In this document: in pieces, positions 54,357-63,513 of the stretch
How positions within the stretch are numbered: the first letter of the stretch is position 1
How the letters are laid out: each line of letters starts with the position of its first letter
NCBI RefSeq assembly: GCF_018861735.1
Contig: NZ_JAHLEB010000022.1
Span: forward strand, 1-64,000
From: Clostridium lacusfryxellense
GTDB lineage: Bacteria; Bacillota; Clostridia; Clostridiales; Clostridiaceae
Direction: 5' to 3'
Length of the DNA: 64,000 bases
Made by a program: the position numbers and the translations under genes
The notes under the pieces: model-generated
Seen by the model: the letters and a program-made list of their open reading frames with translations, nothing else
Databases searched by the model: none
What the model was told of the DNA's origin: nothing

Positions 54357-55649
54357 ATGAAAAGAAAAGTTTTAGCCACAGTAATATGTCTTATGCTGTC
54401 TTTAACAACAATTTCATGTTCTACCGCTAAAAATACAGCAGAACCGGCTTCAACTAAGAAAACAGCAGGTACCAAGATTCAACTTACCTACTGGTCATTT
54501 TTTGGTGGTGGAGAAGGTACTTACATGCAAACTATTGTTGATAATTACAACAAATCACAATCAGATATAGTAGTTAAAAATGTTATTCAAGCTTGGGGTA
54601 CTCCATATTATACAAAACTTACGGCAGCAGTTGCTGCTGGAAAAGGACCTGATATAGGCGCAGCACACATTTCACAACTTCCAGCACTTGTTGAAAGCGG
54701 AACAGTCTATCCACTAGATAAATATGCGACGGATATTAAAATGGATTGGGGTAAATTCAATAAGAATATTTTATCATCAACCGTCTATGATGATGAACAT
54801 TATGCAGTTCCACTAGATACCCATCCCTTCGTAATGTTTTATAATAAAACATTGTTAAAAAACGCAGGATTACTTAGTGCTGACGGAAAACCTATTATGG
54901 AACCTGGAGTTGAAGGATTCGAGAAATTCTTATCAACATTAAAATCAAAACTACCAGCAGGTGTGTATCCTTTGGCAGAGTCAAATTCCGGCGATGATAT
55001 ATACAGGCTATGGTATTCACTTTACGTTCAACAAGGTCCAACAACACTTTTAAGTGAAGATTTCAAGAAATCTAGCATTGATATGGAGAAAGCAGTTAAA
55101 TCAGCTGACTTTGTTAAGAGCTTATTTACAAAAGGATATGTTCAAAAGAATCTTGCTGACTTCGTTAAAACTTTTTCATCAGGAAAAGCAGCTATAACCT
55201 TCACTGGTGGTTGGTGTACTCCTGTATTTGAGGGAATTAAGGGTTTATCGTTTGGAGCTTGTGAACTTCCAACACTAATGGGTAAAGCTGCTACCTGGGG
55301 AGATTCACATACTATTATTATTCCAGTTCAAAAAGATGAAGATAAAGAAAAACAAGAAGCAGCAATGAAATTTGCTAGTTTCGTTGCAGATAGTGCTCCA
55401 ATTTGGGCTCAGGCTGGTCATATTCCAGCTTCAGATAAAGTTGTTGCCAGTGAAGAATTCAAAAAATTACCTTATATACAAGATTACGCAGAGGCAGCTA
55501 AACATGTAGTATTCTTCTCTAAAAGTACTACTAACTGGGCAATGTTTGATGTAATTAAAAAAGACCTCGATACTATATGGAATGGAAGCAAAGATTCAAA
55601 AACTGCACTTACAAAAATGGCATCAGATATAGACAACCTTGTAAAATAG
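54357..55649 (+). CDS. Sugar ABC transporter substrate-binding lipoprotein
   Basis: 430 residues, family 1 (MalE/UgpB-like). The signal peptide ends in lipobox TISC (Cys near 22). The mature protein starts ITYWSFFGGGE-like (LTYWSFFGGGEG), with the conserved KGPDIGAAHISQLPALVESG and VPLDTHPFVMFYNKTLLKNAG segments. It captures an oligosaccharide or glycoside. First gene of the operon with two permeases and a GH2 glycosidase, and followed by a hairpin that may set its higher expression. Confidence 0.92.
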   Translation: MKRKVLATVICLMLSLTTISCSTAKNTAEPASTKKTAGTKIQLTYWSFFGGGEGTYMQTIVDNYNKSQSDIVVKNVIQAWGTPYYTKLTAAVAAGKGPDIGAAHISQLPALVESGTVYPLDKYATDIKMDWGKFNKNILSSTVYDDEHYAVPLDTHPFVMFYNKTLLKNAGLLSADGKPIMEPGVEGFEKFLSTLKSKLPAGVYPLAESNSGDDIYRLWYSLYVQQGPTTLLSEDFKKSSIDMEKAVKSADFVKSLFTKGYVQKNLADFVKTFSSGKAAITFTGGWCTPVFEGIKGLSFGACELPTLMGKAATWGDSHTIIIPVQKDEDKEKQEAAMKFASFVADSAPIWAQAGHIPASDKVVASEEFKKLPYIQDYAEAAKHVVFFSKSTTNWAMFDVIKKDLDTIWNGSKDSKTALTKMASDIDNLVK

Positions 55650-55669
55650 ATTAGATTTAATTGTAAAAG

Positions 55670-55710
55670 CCTTTGCCATGGTTGAGCTAATCAATCACGG
55701 CAAGGTTTTT
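55670..55710 (+). terminator. Intra-operon hairpin after the binding-protein gene
   Basis: Arms at 55670-55685 and 55691-55705 (with one bulge) are followed by TTTTTATT. Its place between the receptor and permease genes fits partial termination or mRNA protection that gives more receptor than permease. Confidence 0.7.
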
Positions 55711-55757
55711 ATTCTAATGAATATTTCCATTAAATAAATTATAGGGGGTTTTACAAT

Positions 55758-56630
55758 TTGAATAAAAAACATAAGGTCGTAATTGTCAGTACATTGTTTC
55801 TACTACCTTTTTCAATATTGTATTTAGTATTTACTATATACCCTATGCTTCAAGGGTTATATATGAGTTTTTACAAATGGAGTATTATTAGAAAAATTGA
55901 TTTTGTAGGGTTACAAAACTATCAGAAAATGCTAGGTGATAGTGATTTCTGGGGAGCTTTACAAAACACAACATTTTTTGTTGTAGTATCAACACCTACA
56001 ATGGTTATTATTGCATTACTATTAGCATTAATTTCTAATCGTAAATCAAAATTTATGAAATTATTTAGAGTAACCTTTTTTATACCTAGTGTATTAACTG
56101 TATCAGTGATTTCTTATTTAGCAATCTTTGTTCTCCAACCATATACCGGTTTGTTAAATTCGTTTTTACATCTTTGTGGTATTAAAGGAGAGCCCTTTTG
56201 GCTTGCAAATCAACATCTTGCATGGGTTTCTATAATTCTTACAACAATATGGTGGACAGTCGGTTTTAATATGATCTTATACTTATCGGCACTGCAAGAT
56301 GTTTCTGAAGAAATATATGAAGCGGCGTCCCTTGACGGTGCTACTAAGTCCCAGATCTTTTTTAGTATAACACTACCACATCTTAAACCAATAACAAAAA
56401 TCATAGTAATGCTTCAAGTTTTATCTTCGTTTAAAGTATTTTCACAGATATTGCTTATTACTAATGGTGGTCCAGGATCTTCAACAAGGCCAATCATTCA
56501 ATATATATATGAAACAGGCTTTACTAAATCTAGTTTAGGCTACGCTTCAGCTCTATCCTATGGTTTGTTTTTAATTCTAGTTGTTGTAACCTTAATCCAA
56601 TTTAGAGTAACTAGAGAAAAGGAGGTTTAG
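55758..56630 (+). CDS. Sugar ABC transporter permease (MalF/UgpA-type)
   Basis: 290 residues, six membrane helices. The coupling loop is EIYEAASLDGATKSQIFFSITLPHLKP (about 181-207). The start codon is TTG at 55758 (a GGGGG ribosome site precedes it), read NKKHKVVIV. It forms the channel with the next permease. No ATPase gene is present in the operon, so a shared MsmX/MsmK-type ATPase must be used. Confidence 0.9.
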   Translation: MNKKHKVVIVSTLFLLPFSILYLVFTIYPMLQGLYMSFYKWSIIRKIDFVGLQNYQKMLGDSDFWGALQNTTFFVVVSTPTMVIIALLLALISNRKSKFMKLFRVTFFIPSVLTVSVISYLAIFVLQPYTGLLNSFLHLCGIKGEPFWLANQHLAWVSIILTTIWWTVGFNMILYLSALQDVSEEIYEAASLDGATKSQIFFSITLPHLKPITKIIVMLQVLSSFKVFSQILLITNGGPGSSTRPIIQYIYETGFTKSSLGYASALSYGLFLILVVVTLIQFRVTREKEV

Positions 56631-56634
56631 ACTT

Positions 56635-57465
56635 ATGAAATCAAAGAGAAATTATTCTGGTGTTGTTATTACAATATTCTCATTAATATTGGCATTTGTT
56701 TTCGTAATCCCACTAATATGGATGGTGTTTGTGTCCTTAAGACATGAAGGCGATATAATTAATAATGTATTAAGTTGGTTTAAACCGCCTTATTCTCTAA
56801 TGACTTATCCAAAGGTTTTGCGTACTTCTGGAATGACAACCTGGATATTTAATAGTCTATTTATTTCAGTTGTATCCACAATAGCAACAGTTACTGTATC
56901 TTCAATGGCTGCCTATGCTCTTTCTAAAGTAATCAAAGGTAAATATAACAAATACATTATGTTATTCATTTTGTTTGGACTTATGTTACCTGGTGAGGCT
57001 ACAATTATACCACTTTACCAGATTATCAAAAATTTTAATCTACTCGACTCATATGCAGGCATAATACTACCTGGTCTTGCATCTCCAATGGCCGTTATAA
57101 TATTAAAGGGTTTTTTTGATGGAGTTCCATCGGAAATTTTAGATAGTGCCTCAATTGATGGTTGTGGTTTATTTAGAAGTTTTACAAGTATAGTACTTCC
57201 TCTTGCAAAACCAGCCCTTGCCTCAATTGCAATATTGACTTTCATAGGAAGCTGGAATAATTTCTTATGGCCGTTCTTATGTGTAACATCTGAAAAACTT
57301 TATACAATCCCACTTGGAATACCGATTTTTAATTCAAATTACACAAATGGATATGTTCTTCCGATGACGGTAAATTCAATTGCCTCAATCCCCGTAATCA
57401 TTGTGTTTATCCTATTTGAAAAACAGATAATTAAGGGTGTAACAATGTCGGGCATAAAAGGTTAA
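56635..57465 (+). CDS. Sugar ABC transporter permease (MalG/UgpE-type)
   Basis: 276 residues, six membrane helices. The coupling loop is EILDSASIDGCGLFRSFTSIVLPLAKPAL (about 163-191). AAAGGAGG lies directly before the ATG and within the end of the previous gene. The C-terminal EKQIIKGVTMSGIKG is a standard MalG-family ending. Confidence 0.92.
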   Translation: MKSKRNYSGVVITIFSLILAFVFVIPLIWMVFVSLRHEGDIINNVLSWFKPPYSLMTYPKVLRTSGMTTWIFNSLFISVVSTIATVTVSSMAAYALSKVIKGKYNKYIMLFILFGLMLPGEATIIPLYQIIKNFNLLDSYAGIILPGLASPMAVIILKGFFDGVPSEILDSASIDGCGLFRSFTSIVLPLAKPALASIAILTFIGSWNNFLWPFLCVTSEKLYTIPLGIPIFNSNYTNGYVLPMTVNSIASIPVIIVFILFEKQIIKGVTMSGIKG

Positions 57466-57489
57466 AAGACATAAATTAAGGAGAATATA

Positions 57490-59271
57490 ATGGAAAATAA
57501 AAAATATGTATTAGATGAATATCCAAGACCACAGTTTGCACGGGATGCTTGGGATAATTTAAATGGAATATGGAATTTTGCTTTTGACGATATAAATGTA
57601 GGTGAAACCCAAAAATGGTATAACGAAAAAGAATTTGATAAAAAAATTAATGTACCCTATGTTTACGAAAGTTTAGCTAGTGGTATTCATGATGAGTCTC
57701 ACCACGCTAATGTATGGTATCAAAGAGAATTTCTATTAGATCCAAAGTACGATAAAAAAAGTATAATTCTTAATTTCCAAGGTGCAGATTATATAACCAA
57801 AGTATGGGTTAATGGAACTTATGTAGGCCTCCATAAAGGTAGTAGTAATAAATTTAAATTTGATGTAACAAAGCATGTAAAGTTTGGAGATGTAAATAAT
57901 CTTGTAGTCAAATGTGAAGACTCGATAAGTACTTGTCAACCAAGGGGTAAACAAAGATGGCATGATGAAAACTATGCTTGTTGGTATGTTCAGTCTACTG
58001 GTATTTGGAAGACTGTATGGATGGAGTATTTAAATAATAGTAATCTTGAAATGGTTAAAATCACACCAAATATAGATGATGCAACAGCTTCTTTTGAATA
58101 TTCATTAAGTAATTTCCGATCTGATATGGACCTTAGAGTGGTTACAGAGATATCTTTTAAAGGCAAAACAATCAGTGAGGTGTCAATAAAACCAGATCGA
58201 AGTTATTTCAAATTAATTGTTGATGTTACTAATGATTCATTAAACGATGGAGTACATTTGAAATTCTTGCTTTGGGATCCTCAAAACCCTAATTTGTATG
58301 ATGTTAAATTTAAACTATATGGTGGAGAACTCTTATTAGATGAAGTAGGTTCCTACTTTGGAATGAGAAAAATATCAATAGATAATGGCAAAGTCCTACT
58401 TAACAATCATGAACTATACCAAAAATTGATACTTGATCAAGGTTATTGGCCAGATACGCTGCTAACCCCTCCTAGCGAAAATGCAATATTAGAAGATATC
58501 GATAAAACCTTAGCCATGGGTTTCAATGGAGTTAGAAAACACATGAAAGTTGAGGATGAAAGATATTTATATTGGTGTGACCAAAAGGGAGTATTAGTTT
58601 GGTCTGAATTTCCAGCGACCTATGAGTACAATGATGAAAGTATAAAAAATTTCATTCCGGAATGGCTTGATGTTGTAACTCAAAACTATAATCATCCATC
58701 TATTGTAGCTTGGGTTCCGATTAACGAATCCTGGGGAGTTCCTAATATTTTAGTAGATAAAAAGCAACAAAACTTTACCGAGGCTCTATACTATTTAACA
58801 AAATCTATTGACCAAACAAGGCCTGTAATTGTAAATGATGGCTGGGAGCATACGATTTCTGATATTTTAACTATTCATGACTATGAAGAACTTGGAAGTG
58901 TATTTGCAATAAAATATGTCGATAAAGATCTTGTTGTAAGTGATAAACTACTTAATACTAACAAGAAGTGCAATTTTGCTAATGGCTACTCTTATAAAGG
59001 GCAACCAATAATCATAAGTGAGTACGGTGGTATTGCATTTAAAAATAATGTAGGTTGGGGTTATGGAAATCAGGTAAAAACAGAAGAAGAATTTTTAACA
59101 AGATATATGTCTATTACAAATGAAATTAAAAGGCTTGGATATGCGTGTGGATATTGTTATACACAAATAACAGATGTTCAACAAGAGGTAAATGGATTAC
59201 TATATGAAGATAGATCAGCAAAAATAAGTCTACCTAAGATAAAAATTATAAATGACAACATTGTTATATAA
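57490..59271 (+). CDS. Glycoside hydrolase family 2 protein
   Basis: 593 residues, cytoplasmic (no signal). The GH2 layout is kept: N-terminal jelly roll (RPQFARDAWDNLNGIWNFAFDD), Ig-like domain and TIM barrel. The acid/base Glu is in VPINESWG (about residue 415) and the nucleophile Glu in IISEYGGIAF (about 514). Beta-galactosidase, beta-glucuronidase or beta-mannosidase activity is possible; the short length without extra C-terminal domains is nearer to the glucuronidase/arabinosidase-like clade, but substrate cannot be set. It degrades the imported glycoside. Confidence 0.88.
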   Translation: MENKKYVLDEYPRPQFARDAWDNLNGIWNFAFDDINVGETQKWYNEKEFDKKINVPYVYESLASGIHDESHHANVWYQREFLLDPKYDKKSIILNFQGADYITKVWVNGTYVGLHKGSSNKFKFDVTKHVKFGDVNNLVVKCEDSISTCQPRGKQRWHDENYACWYVQSTGIWKTVWMEYLNNSNLEMVKITPNIDDATASFEYSLSNFRSDMDLRVVTEISFKGKTISEVSIKPDRSYFKLIVDVTNDSLNDGVHLKFLLWDPQNPNLYDVKFKLYGGELLLDEVGSYFGMRKISIDNGKVLLNNHELYQKLILDQGYWPDTLLTPPSENAILEDIDKTLAMGFNGVRKHMKVEDERYLYWCDQKGVLVWSEFPATYEYNDESIKNFIPEWLDVVTQNYNHPSIVAWVPINESWGVPNILVDKKQQNFTEALYYLTKSIDQTRPVIVNDGWEHTISDILTIHDYEELGSVFAIKYVDKDLVVSDKLLNTNKKCNFANGYSYKGQPIIISEYGGIAFKNNVGWGYGNQVKTEEEFLTRYMSITNEIKRLGYACGYCYTQITDVQQEVNGLLYEDRSAKISLPKIKIINDNIVI

Positions 59272-59311
59272 CATACTGTTATTTCTCCTGAAAGTATCAA
59301 CTATGACACAA

Positions 59312-59358
59312 ATAAACGGTTTAATATTACAAGATTATTGTAATATTAAACCGTTTAT
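59312..59358 (+). terminator. Terminator of the sugar operon, perfect 21-bp stem
   Basis: Arms at 59312-59332 and 59338-59358 are fully complementary, followed by TATTATTTTC. It lies between the GH2 gene and the ArsR-like gene. Confidence 0.82.
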
Positions 59359-59397
59359 GATATTATTTTCATATATTGTCTAGGGAGGTAACTAATT

Positions 59398-60330
59398 ATG
59401 TTAAAATTGTCATTGGATGATCCTAAAAAACTAAGTCAAATAGGACGTGGGTTATCCTCAGAAATTAGAATTAATATCTTAAAGCTATTAGGTAAAAAGA
59501 ATATGAATGTAGTTGAAATTGCACAAAATTTAAATATAGCAGTATCTACAGCTGCATTTAACATAAATATCCTTGATGAAGTTGGTCTTATTACAACACA
59601 ATTTGAGTCGGGGAATAGGGGTACTAAGAAAATATGCAGTAAAAATTATGATGATGTAAGTATATCTCTATGCCAAAACTACAAATCAGATAAGGATTAT
59701 GGCCTCTATAAGGTCGAAATGCCTTTAGGAAACTTTTCTGATTGTTTGATTTACCCAACTTGTGGTATTGCAGGAGCGGAAAAGATGATAGCAATTGAGG
59801 ATGAACCAGGCGATTTTTTTGTTCCTGAAAGAATTAACGCTGAACTAATATGGTTTAGAAATGGTTATATAGAATATAAATTTTCTAGGGGTGAGCTTAA
59901 TAGTAAAAGTGCATTAGTTGACAATTTACAATTTTCAATGGAAATTTGTTCCGAAGCACCTAACTATAATAATGAATGGCCCTCGGATATAACCATTTGG
60001 GTAAATGATGTTGAAGTAACAACATGGAATAGCCCTGGTGATTTTGGAGGAGTAAGAGGTAAATTAAATCCTGATTGGTGGTATGAATACGGTACGCAAT
60101 ATGGGATACTTAAAACTTGGGATATAACAAATGTTGGTACCTTTGAGGATGGAAGACATGTCTCTGATGTTAAGGTTGCAGATGTTCACCTTGATAATAA
60201 CATTTTCATAAAGCTAAAAATCGGCATCAAGGAAAATGCTATTAATAAAGGTGGTATAAATTTATTTGGTAAAAAGTTTGGAAATTATGATCAATCAATT
60301 ATAATGAAGGTTAAGTACAGCTTATTATAA
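59398..60330 (+). CDS. ArsR-like HTH regulator with long C-terminal domain
   Basis: 310 residues. The first 80 residues form an ArsR-type winged helix (GLSSEIRINILKLLGKKNMNVVEIAQNLNIAVSTAAFNINILDEVGLI). The remaining 220 residues form a beta-rich domain unlike the usual ArsR metal sites, with a CGIAGAEKM segment and Trp-rich loops, perhaps a sugar-sensing jelly-roll-like fold. It probably controls the upstream glycoside operon. A GGGAGG site precedes the ATG. The promoter must lie in or after the terminator. Confidence 0.75.
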   Translation: MLKLSLDDPKKLSQIGRGLSSEIRINILKLLGKKNMNVVEIAQNLNIAVSTAAFNINILDEVGLITTQFESGNRGTKKICSKNYDDVSISLCQNYKSDKDYGLYKVEMPLGNFSDCLIYPTCGIAGAEKMIAIEDEPGDFFVPERINAELIWFRNGYIEYKFSRGELNSKSALVDNLQFSMEICSEAPNYNNEWPSDITIWVNDVEVTTWNSPGDFGGVRGKLNPDWWYEYGTQYGILKTWDITNVGTFEDGRHVSDVKVADVHLDNNIFIKLKIGIKENAINKGGINLFGKKFGNYDQSIIMKVKYSLL

Positions 60331-60364
60331 TATACTTATTAATGAATTGTACTAAAAAATATAA

Positions 60365-60391
60365 AGTCAATACTGCTTTAAAGTATTGACT
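60365..60391. terminator. Bidirectional terminator
   Basis: Arms AGTCAATACT (60365-60374) and AGTATTGACT (60382-60391) between convergent genes, T-rich on both sides. Confidence 0.75.
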
Positions 60392-60398
60392 CTACTTG

Positions 60399-60668
60399 TT
60401 ATTTAATCTCTCTACCCGGCAAAACGGAATATAATATATCAAACTTAATTTCTGATACTTCCTTTAATGTTAAGTCTAATGAATCTATCTTTGCTTTCAT
60501 CCATTTTTGTTTTGGATTTAAATCTAGCTCTATTTTTTTTAACCTGTCAATTATATCCTTAATCTCTTCTACATCTTTTTTATTTGATGCCATATCACTT
60601 TTTATAATAGTGATATCCCTATTAGCTTTATCTATTGTGGCTATAATACTCTTTCTATACTTTTCCAT
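60399..60668 (-). CDS. Small charged helical protein, unknown
   Basis: About 89 residues from the ATG at 60668 (MEKYRKSIIATIDKAN, with a strong GGAGGTGAT site). It is rich in Lys/Glu/Asp with heptad-like Ile/Leu positions and is probably a coiled coil. No family recognised. It is read in the same direction as the 52-residue gene at 60799. Confidence 0.55.
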   Translation of the reverse strand: MEKYRKSIIATIDKANRDITIIKSDMASNKKDVEEIKDIIDRLKKIELDLNPKQKWMKAKIDSLDLTLKEVSEIKFDILYSVLPGREIK

Positions 60669-60798
60669 AAATATCACCTCCTATAACTAACTATGCAATA
60701 TTTATGAACTATATTACTATTTTCATTAGAAAGTCAGGTTAATCATTGAATATTACTTCCGTATTGTAATAAAATTTTATTTACCATCCATTTTATAT

Positions 60799-60957
60799 TT
60801 AAACTCGGGTTTTGTCAGAAATGTTAGCGCTATCCCAGTTACTTGCTGTTTTAGATTCGAACCTATTTAAATTAATTACAACATCATCTAATTTTCTTTC
60901 AATTCTTATCTGACCTTCTAATAGTTTATTTAATAAAGATTCTATTTCCTTATCCAT
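60799..60957 (-). CDS. Very small helical protein (52 residues), unknown
   Basis: ATG at 60957 with GAGGTGAT upstream. The product starts MDKEIESLLNKLLEGQIRIE and continues RKLDDVVINLNRFESK before a polar tail. The regular Leu/Ile spacing suggests a short coiled coil, like small phage or sporulation accessory proteins. It is clear of other genes on both strands. Supported mainly by the ribosome site and coding-like codon use. Confidence 0.5.
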   Translation of the reverse strand: MDKEIESLLNKLLEGQIRIERKLDDVVINLNRFESKTASNWDSANISDKTRV

Positions 60958-61061
60958 ATTATCACCTCAATTTTATATTATCTTATTATTTGTTTATTAT
61001 TTTATTAGCTATATTTATGATTAGAATATAATGATGTAAATATACTAATAATTATAAGATA

Positions 61062-61090
61062 ATAAAAAAACACCTAAATTAATTAGATGC
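61062..61090 (-). terminator. Terminator after the 61.1 kb gene
   Basis: Minus-strand stem GCATCTAA and TTTAGGTG around a 4-nt loop (one G-T pair), followed by a run of seven T. It lies at the 3' end of the gene at 61093. Confidence 0.7.
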
Positions 61091-61092
61091 TC

Positions 61093-61356
61093 TTAAATCT
61101 TAAATAATATCCACTTACATGTACCCAATTCATATTTCAATTCATATAACCTCTCAGACCCCTTAATTATTCCTTGGCACCTAAATACTAGCATATTATT
61201 ACCTGCAAGCTTCTCCTTGTCAATTGTAATAACTTTATCTATTTTAATTACACTTATACTTTTATCATCATTTGAAATTCTAAATCTTATTGGATTTATT
61301 TTTCCTTCAGTATTTGTCCAACTAACTACCTCAATTGCTTTAGCTATTATTTTCAT
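61093..61356 (-). CDS. Conserved-looking small protein, unknown
   Basis: About 87 residues from the ATG at 61356 (MKIIAKAIEVVSWT, GGGGGAG upstream). It is predicted to be mostly beta-strand, with alternating hydrophobic residues (IRFRISNDDKSISVIKIDKVITID). A GIIKGSERLYELKYELGTCKWILFKI ending is typical of small OB-like or WYL-like folds, but I do not recognise the family. It is monocistronic with a terminator. Confidence 0.55.
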   Translation of the reverse strand: MKIIAKAIEVVSWTNTEGKINPIRFRISNDDKSISVIKIDKVITIDKEKLAGNNMLVFRCQGIIKGSERLYELKYELGTCKWILFKI

Positions 61357-61489
61357 ACTCTCCCCCAATTTCACGAACATCAGTTCGTAATTCTATTATA
61401 TATTAATTAATGTATTTTTAATAGTAAATTAAAATACCTTTTTTAGAAATATATGTAGTAATTTTTATAATCGGAGGGGTTATTCTAAA

Positions 61490-62347
61490 TTAGTTTGTAT
61501 TTGGTTTTAATGTATTCTTTTCAATCAAAATAAATATTGCTATAAATACCTCATATACAATTAGAGTGTAGGCAAATCTCCATCCACCTTCCATAATTAA
61601 TATGCCCATTTTTACAAATATACTTTGAGTTACAATAGAAATAAAAAATGGTATTAAACTCCAATGCCACCGTTTGAGCACACATGTAAATAATACTAAT
61701 AGAAGAGCTTCAATTACATGATAGAAAAAAATAATTATGATACTGGATAGGTATAGGTTACCACATAGATTATTTACAAAGCCTATCTTGTAATATTGTT
61801 TCCCCATAAGTAATAGTATTGGAGCTGGAGTATGTATGATTACCATCGCAACAAAATAGAATGTTATTGCTCTTGTTAATCCATAACGTTTTTGTTTTAA
61901 TCTATCGAACCATTTATAAGCAATTATTAGCAAGACCAAAACTGTAATAGCCGTCATATAATATCTCCACCAATGGTGCTCATATACTCTTATGTATACA
62001 TACAAATAATCAATAAAGGTAAACAAAGCAATAAAAAATGAAATCCAAGTGTAACGACGTAAACTGGTCACCACTATAATGGCTGCCGCCGGGTAAAATG
62101 TCGTATTTAGTATTAGATGCCCTAGTAGATTTTGGGCCCAAGGGTCTATAAAGAAACCAGTTTTATATGAATAAGCATTAAATAAACCAAGCACCAAAAA
62201 TTCACAAATCCACGTAAACCCAGCCATATATAAATAAAATACCAAAAGTGTTGAAACTCTATAAGTGTCTCTCTTCAAGTATATAGTGTAACCTGTACTT
62301 ACTAACGAAATGATAGCTATAATAATATACCAGAATATATTTTGCAT
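61490..62347 (-). CDS. Multi-pass membrane protein (CBO0543-like)
   Basis: 285 residues with about eight to nine hydrophobic helices. The N-terminal half resembles the clostridial/bacillar CBO0543 membrane family (DPWAQNLLGHLILNTTFYPAAAI). Several Trp/Tyr/His residues cluster in loops (YEHHWWRYY). Function unknown. It stands alone. Confidence 0.6.
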   Translation of the reverse strand: MQNIFWYIIIAIISLVSTGYTIYLKRDTYRVSTLLVFYLYMAGFTWICEFLVLGLFNAYSYKTGFFIDPWAQNLLGHLILNTTFYPAAAIIVVTSLRRYTWISFFIALFTFIDYLYVYIRVYEHHWWRYYMTAITVLVLLIIAYKWFDRLKQKRYGLTRAITFYFVAMVIIHTPAPILLLMGKQYYKIGFVNNLCGNLYLSSIIIIFFYHVIEALLLVLFTCVLKRWHWSLIPFFISIVTQSIFVKMGILIMEGGWRFAYTLIVYEVFIAIFILIEKNTLKPNTN

Positions 62348-62487
62348 AATACACCTCTAAAATTTATTTTTAACACTTAAGATAAATAAAATATAAATCA
62401 GTAAACATATAAATATTATTATTTACTTTAACATTATAAAATATTCAATAAAGAGGCTACACTTTTTCAAAAAGAACCCGGCCCAAA

Positions 62488-63459
62488 TTAAAACCCTACA
62501 ATTTCAATGCCACCCACAAAACATGTATCTTCATAAACAGTACTATTTTGGTTATTATATAAATGAATTTTCACTTCGCCTAAAACTTCTTCTTTAATTA
62601 TTTTTTGCATTTTTCCTTGCTCTGGAGCAATTAATTCTCCTGCTTCTTTTATATTTGCTTCTATTCTAAGCGTTTCTTTATTATTTTCTAATAATATTGA
62701 TATCTTTTCATTAGTTATACTTTCAATTTTTAATTTACTATTATTATATGTTGCAAATCTATATTCCCTTCCATCAACAACTAAATTACATATGTATCCC
62801 ATAAAACTTTTACTCATGAATGGAATATCAGCTATAGAACAAAAAATACTTGTGTTTATATTTTCAAAATTATTAGCTTGAATCCAAATATATTTTTTGG
62901 GAAAAGAATTCCCCCAATCTTTTTCGATATATCCTTTCCCATTGTTAATATCTATTTCTTCTTCATTAATTTTAATCATTCCATTAACAATATGATTCAT
63001 GCTAACAATGCCATGATAACATTCCATTTTAGGTATATATGCAAAACATCCCATTATATTAGGGCTTAAAATGGACCTTTTGATAGGAGTTAATGAACCT
63101 AATTTTAATTTTCCTTCAATATGTAAATCTTCATCTAATAGTTTAATTGATATCATTGACTCAGTGAAAATATTTTCTCCTATCTGTAACCTAAAAGGAC
63201 TATTGCTAATTTTAAAATCTTTGAGAGAATATTTTACATACCCTGTTTTTATAGTTTTCTTTTTATAATCATCTAAACTCACAAATATATATTGAACGAA
63301 ACAATGAACATCATTATTAAATAAGCTAATACCAGGTATAAAACTTATAACCTTTTTTTCATCCTCTGAAATTTGCTTATAGTACCAGCCTTCAAAATAT
63401 CCTTTACTTTTATTATTTCCTTGAAATAACATAGGATTCTTAATTTTATTCAACCACAT
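62488..63459 (-). CDS. Tocopherol-cyclase-family protein
   Basis: 323 residues, no signal. The start FQGNNKSKGYFEGWYYKQ and the segment GYIEKDWGNSFPKKYIWIQANNF (about 179-201) are the diagnostic motifs of the tocopherol cyclase-like (lipocalin-type) family. Anaerobes make no tocopherol, so the substrate is another lipid or prenyl compound. Function in Firmicutes is unknown. It lies next to the Rieske oxidoreductase gene on the same strand. Confidence 0.8.
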   Translation of the reverse strand: MWLNKIKNPMLFQGNNKSKGYFEGWYYKQISEDEKKVISFIPGISLFNNDVHCFVQYIFVSLDDYKKKTIKTGYVKYSLKDFKISNSPFRLQIGENIFTESMISIKLLDEDLHIEGKLKLGSLTPIKRSILSPNIMGCFAYIPKMECYHGIVSMNHIVNGMIKINEEEIDINNGKGYIEKDWGNSFPKKYIWIQANNFENINTSIFCSIADIPFMSKSFMGYICNLVVDGREYRFATYNNSKLKIESITNEKISILLENNKETLRIEANIKEAGELIAPEQGKMQKIIKEEVLGEVKIHLYNNQNSTVYEDTCFVGGIEIVGF

Positions 63460-63513
63460 CTATATCACCCTTCACCCTAATAATTCCCCTAACAAAATTC
63501 AACATAAAACCTA

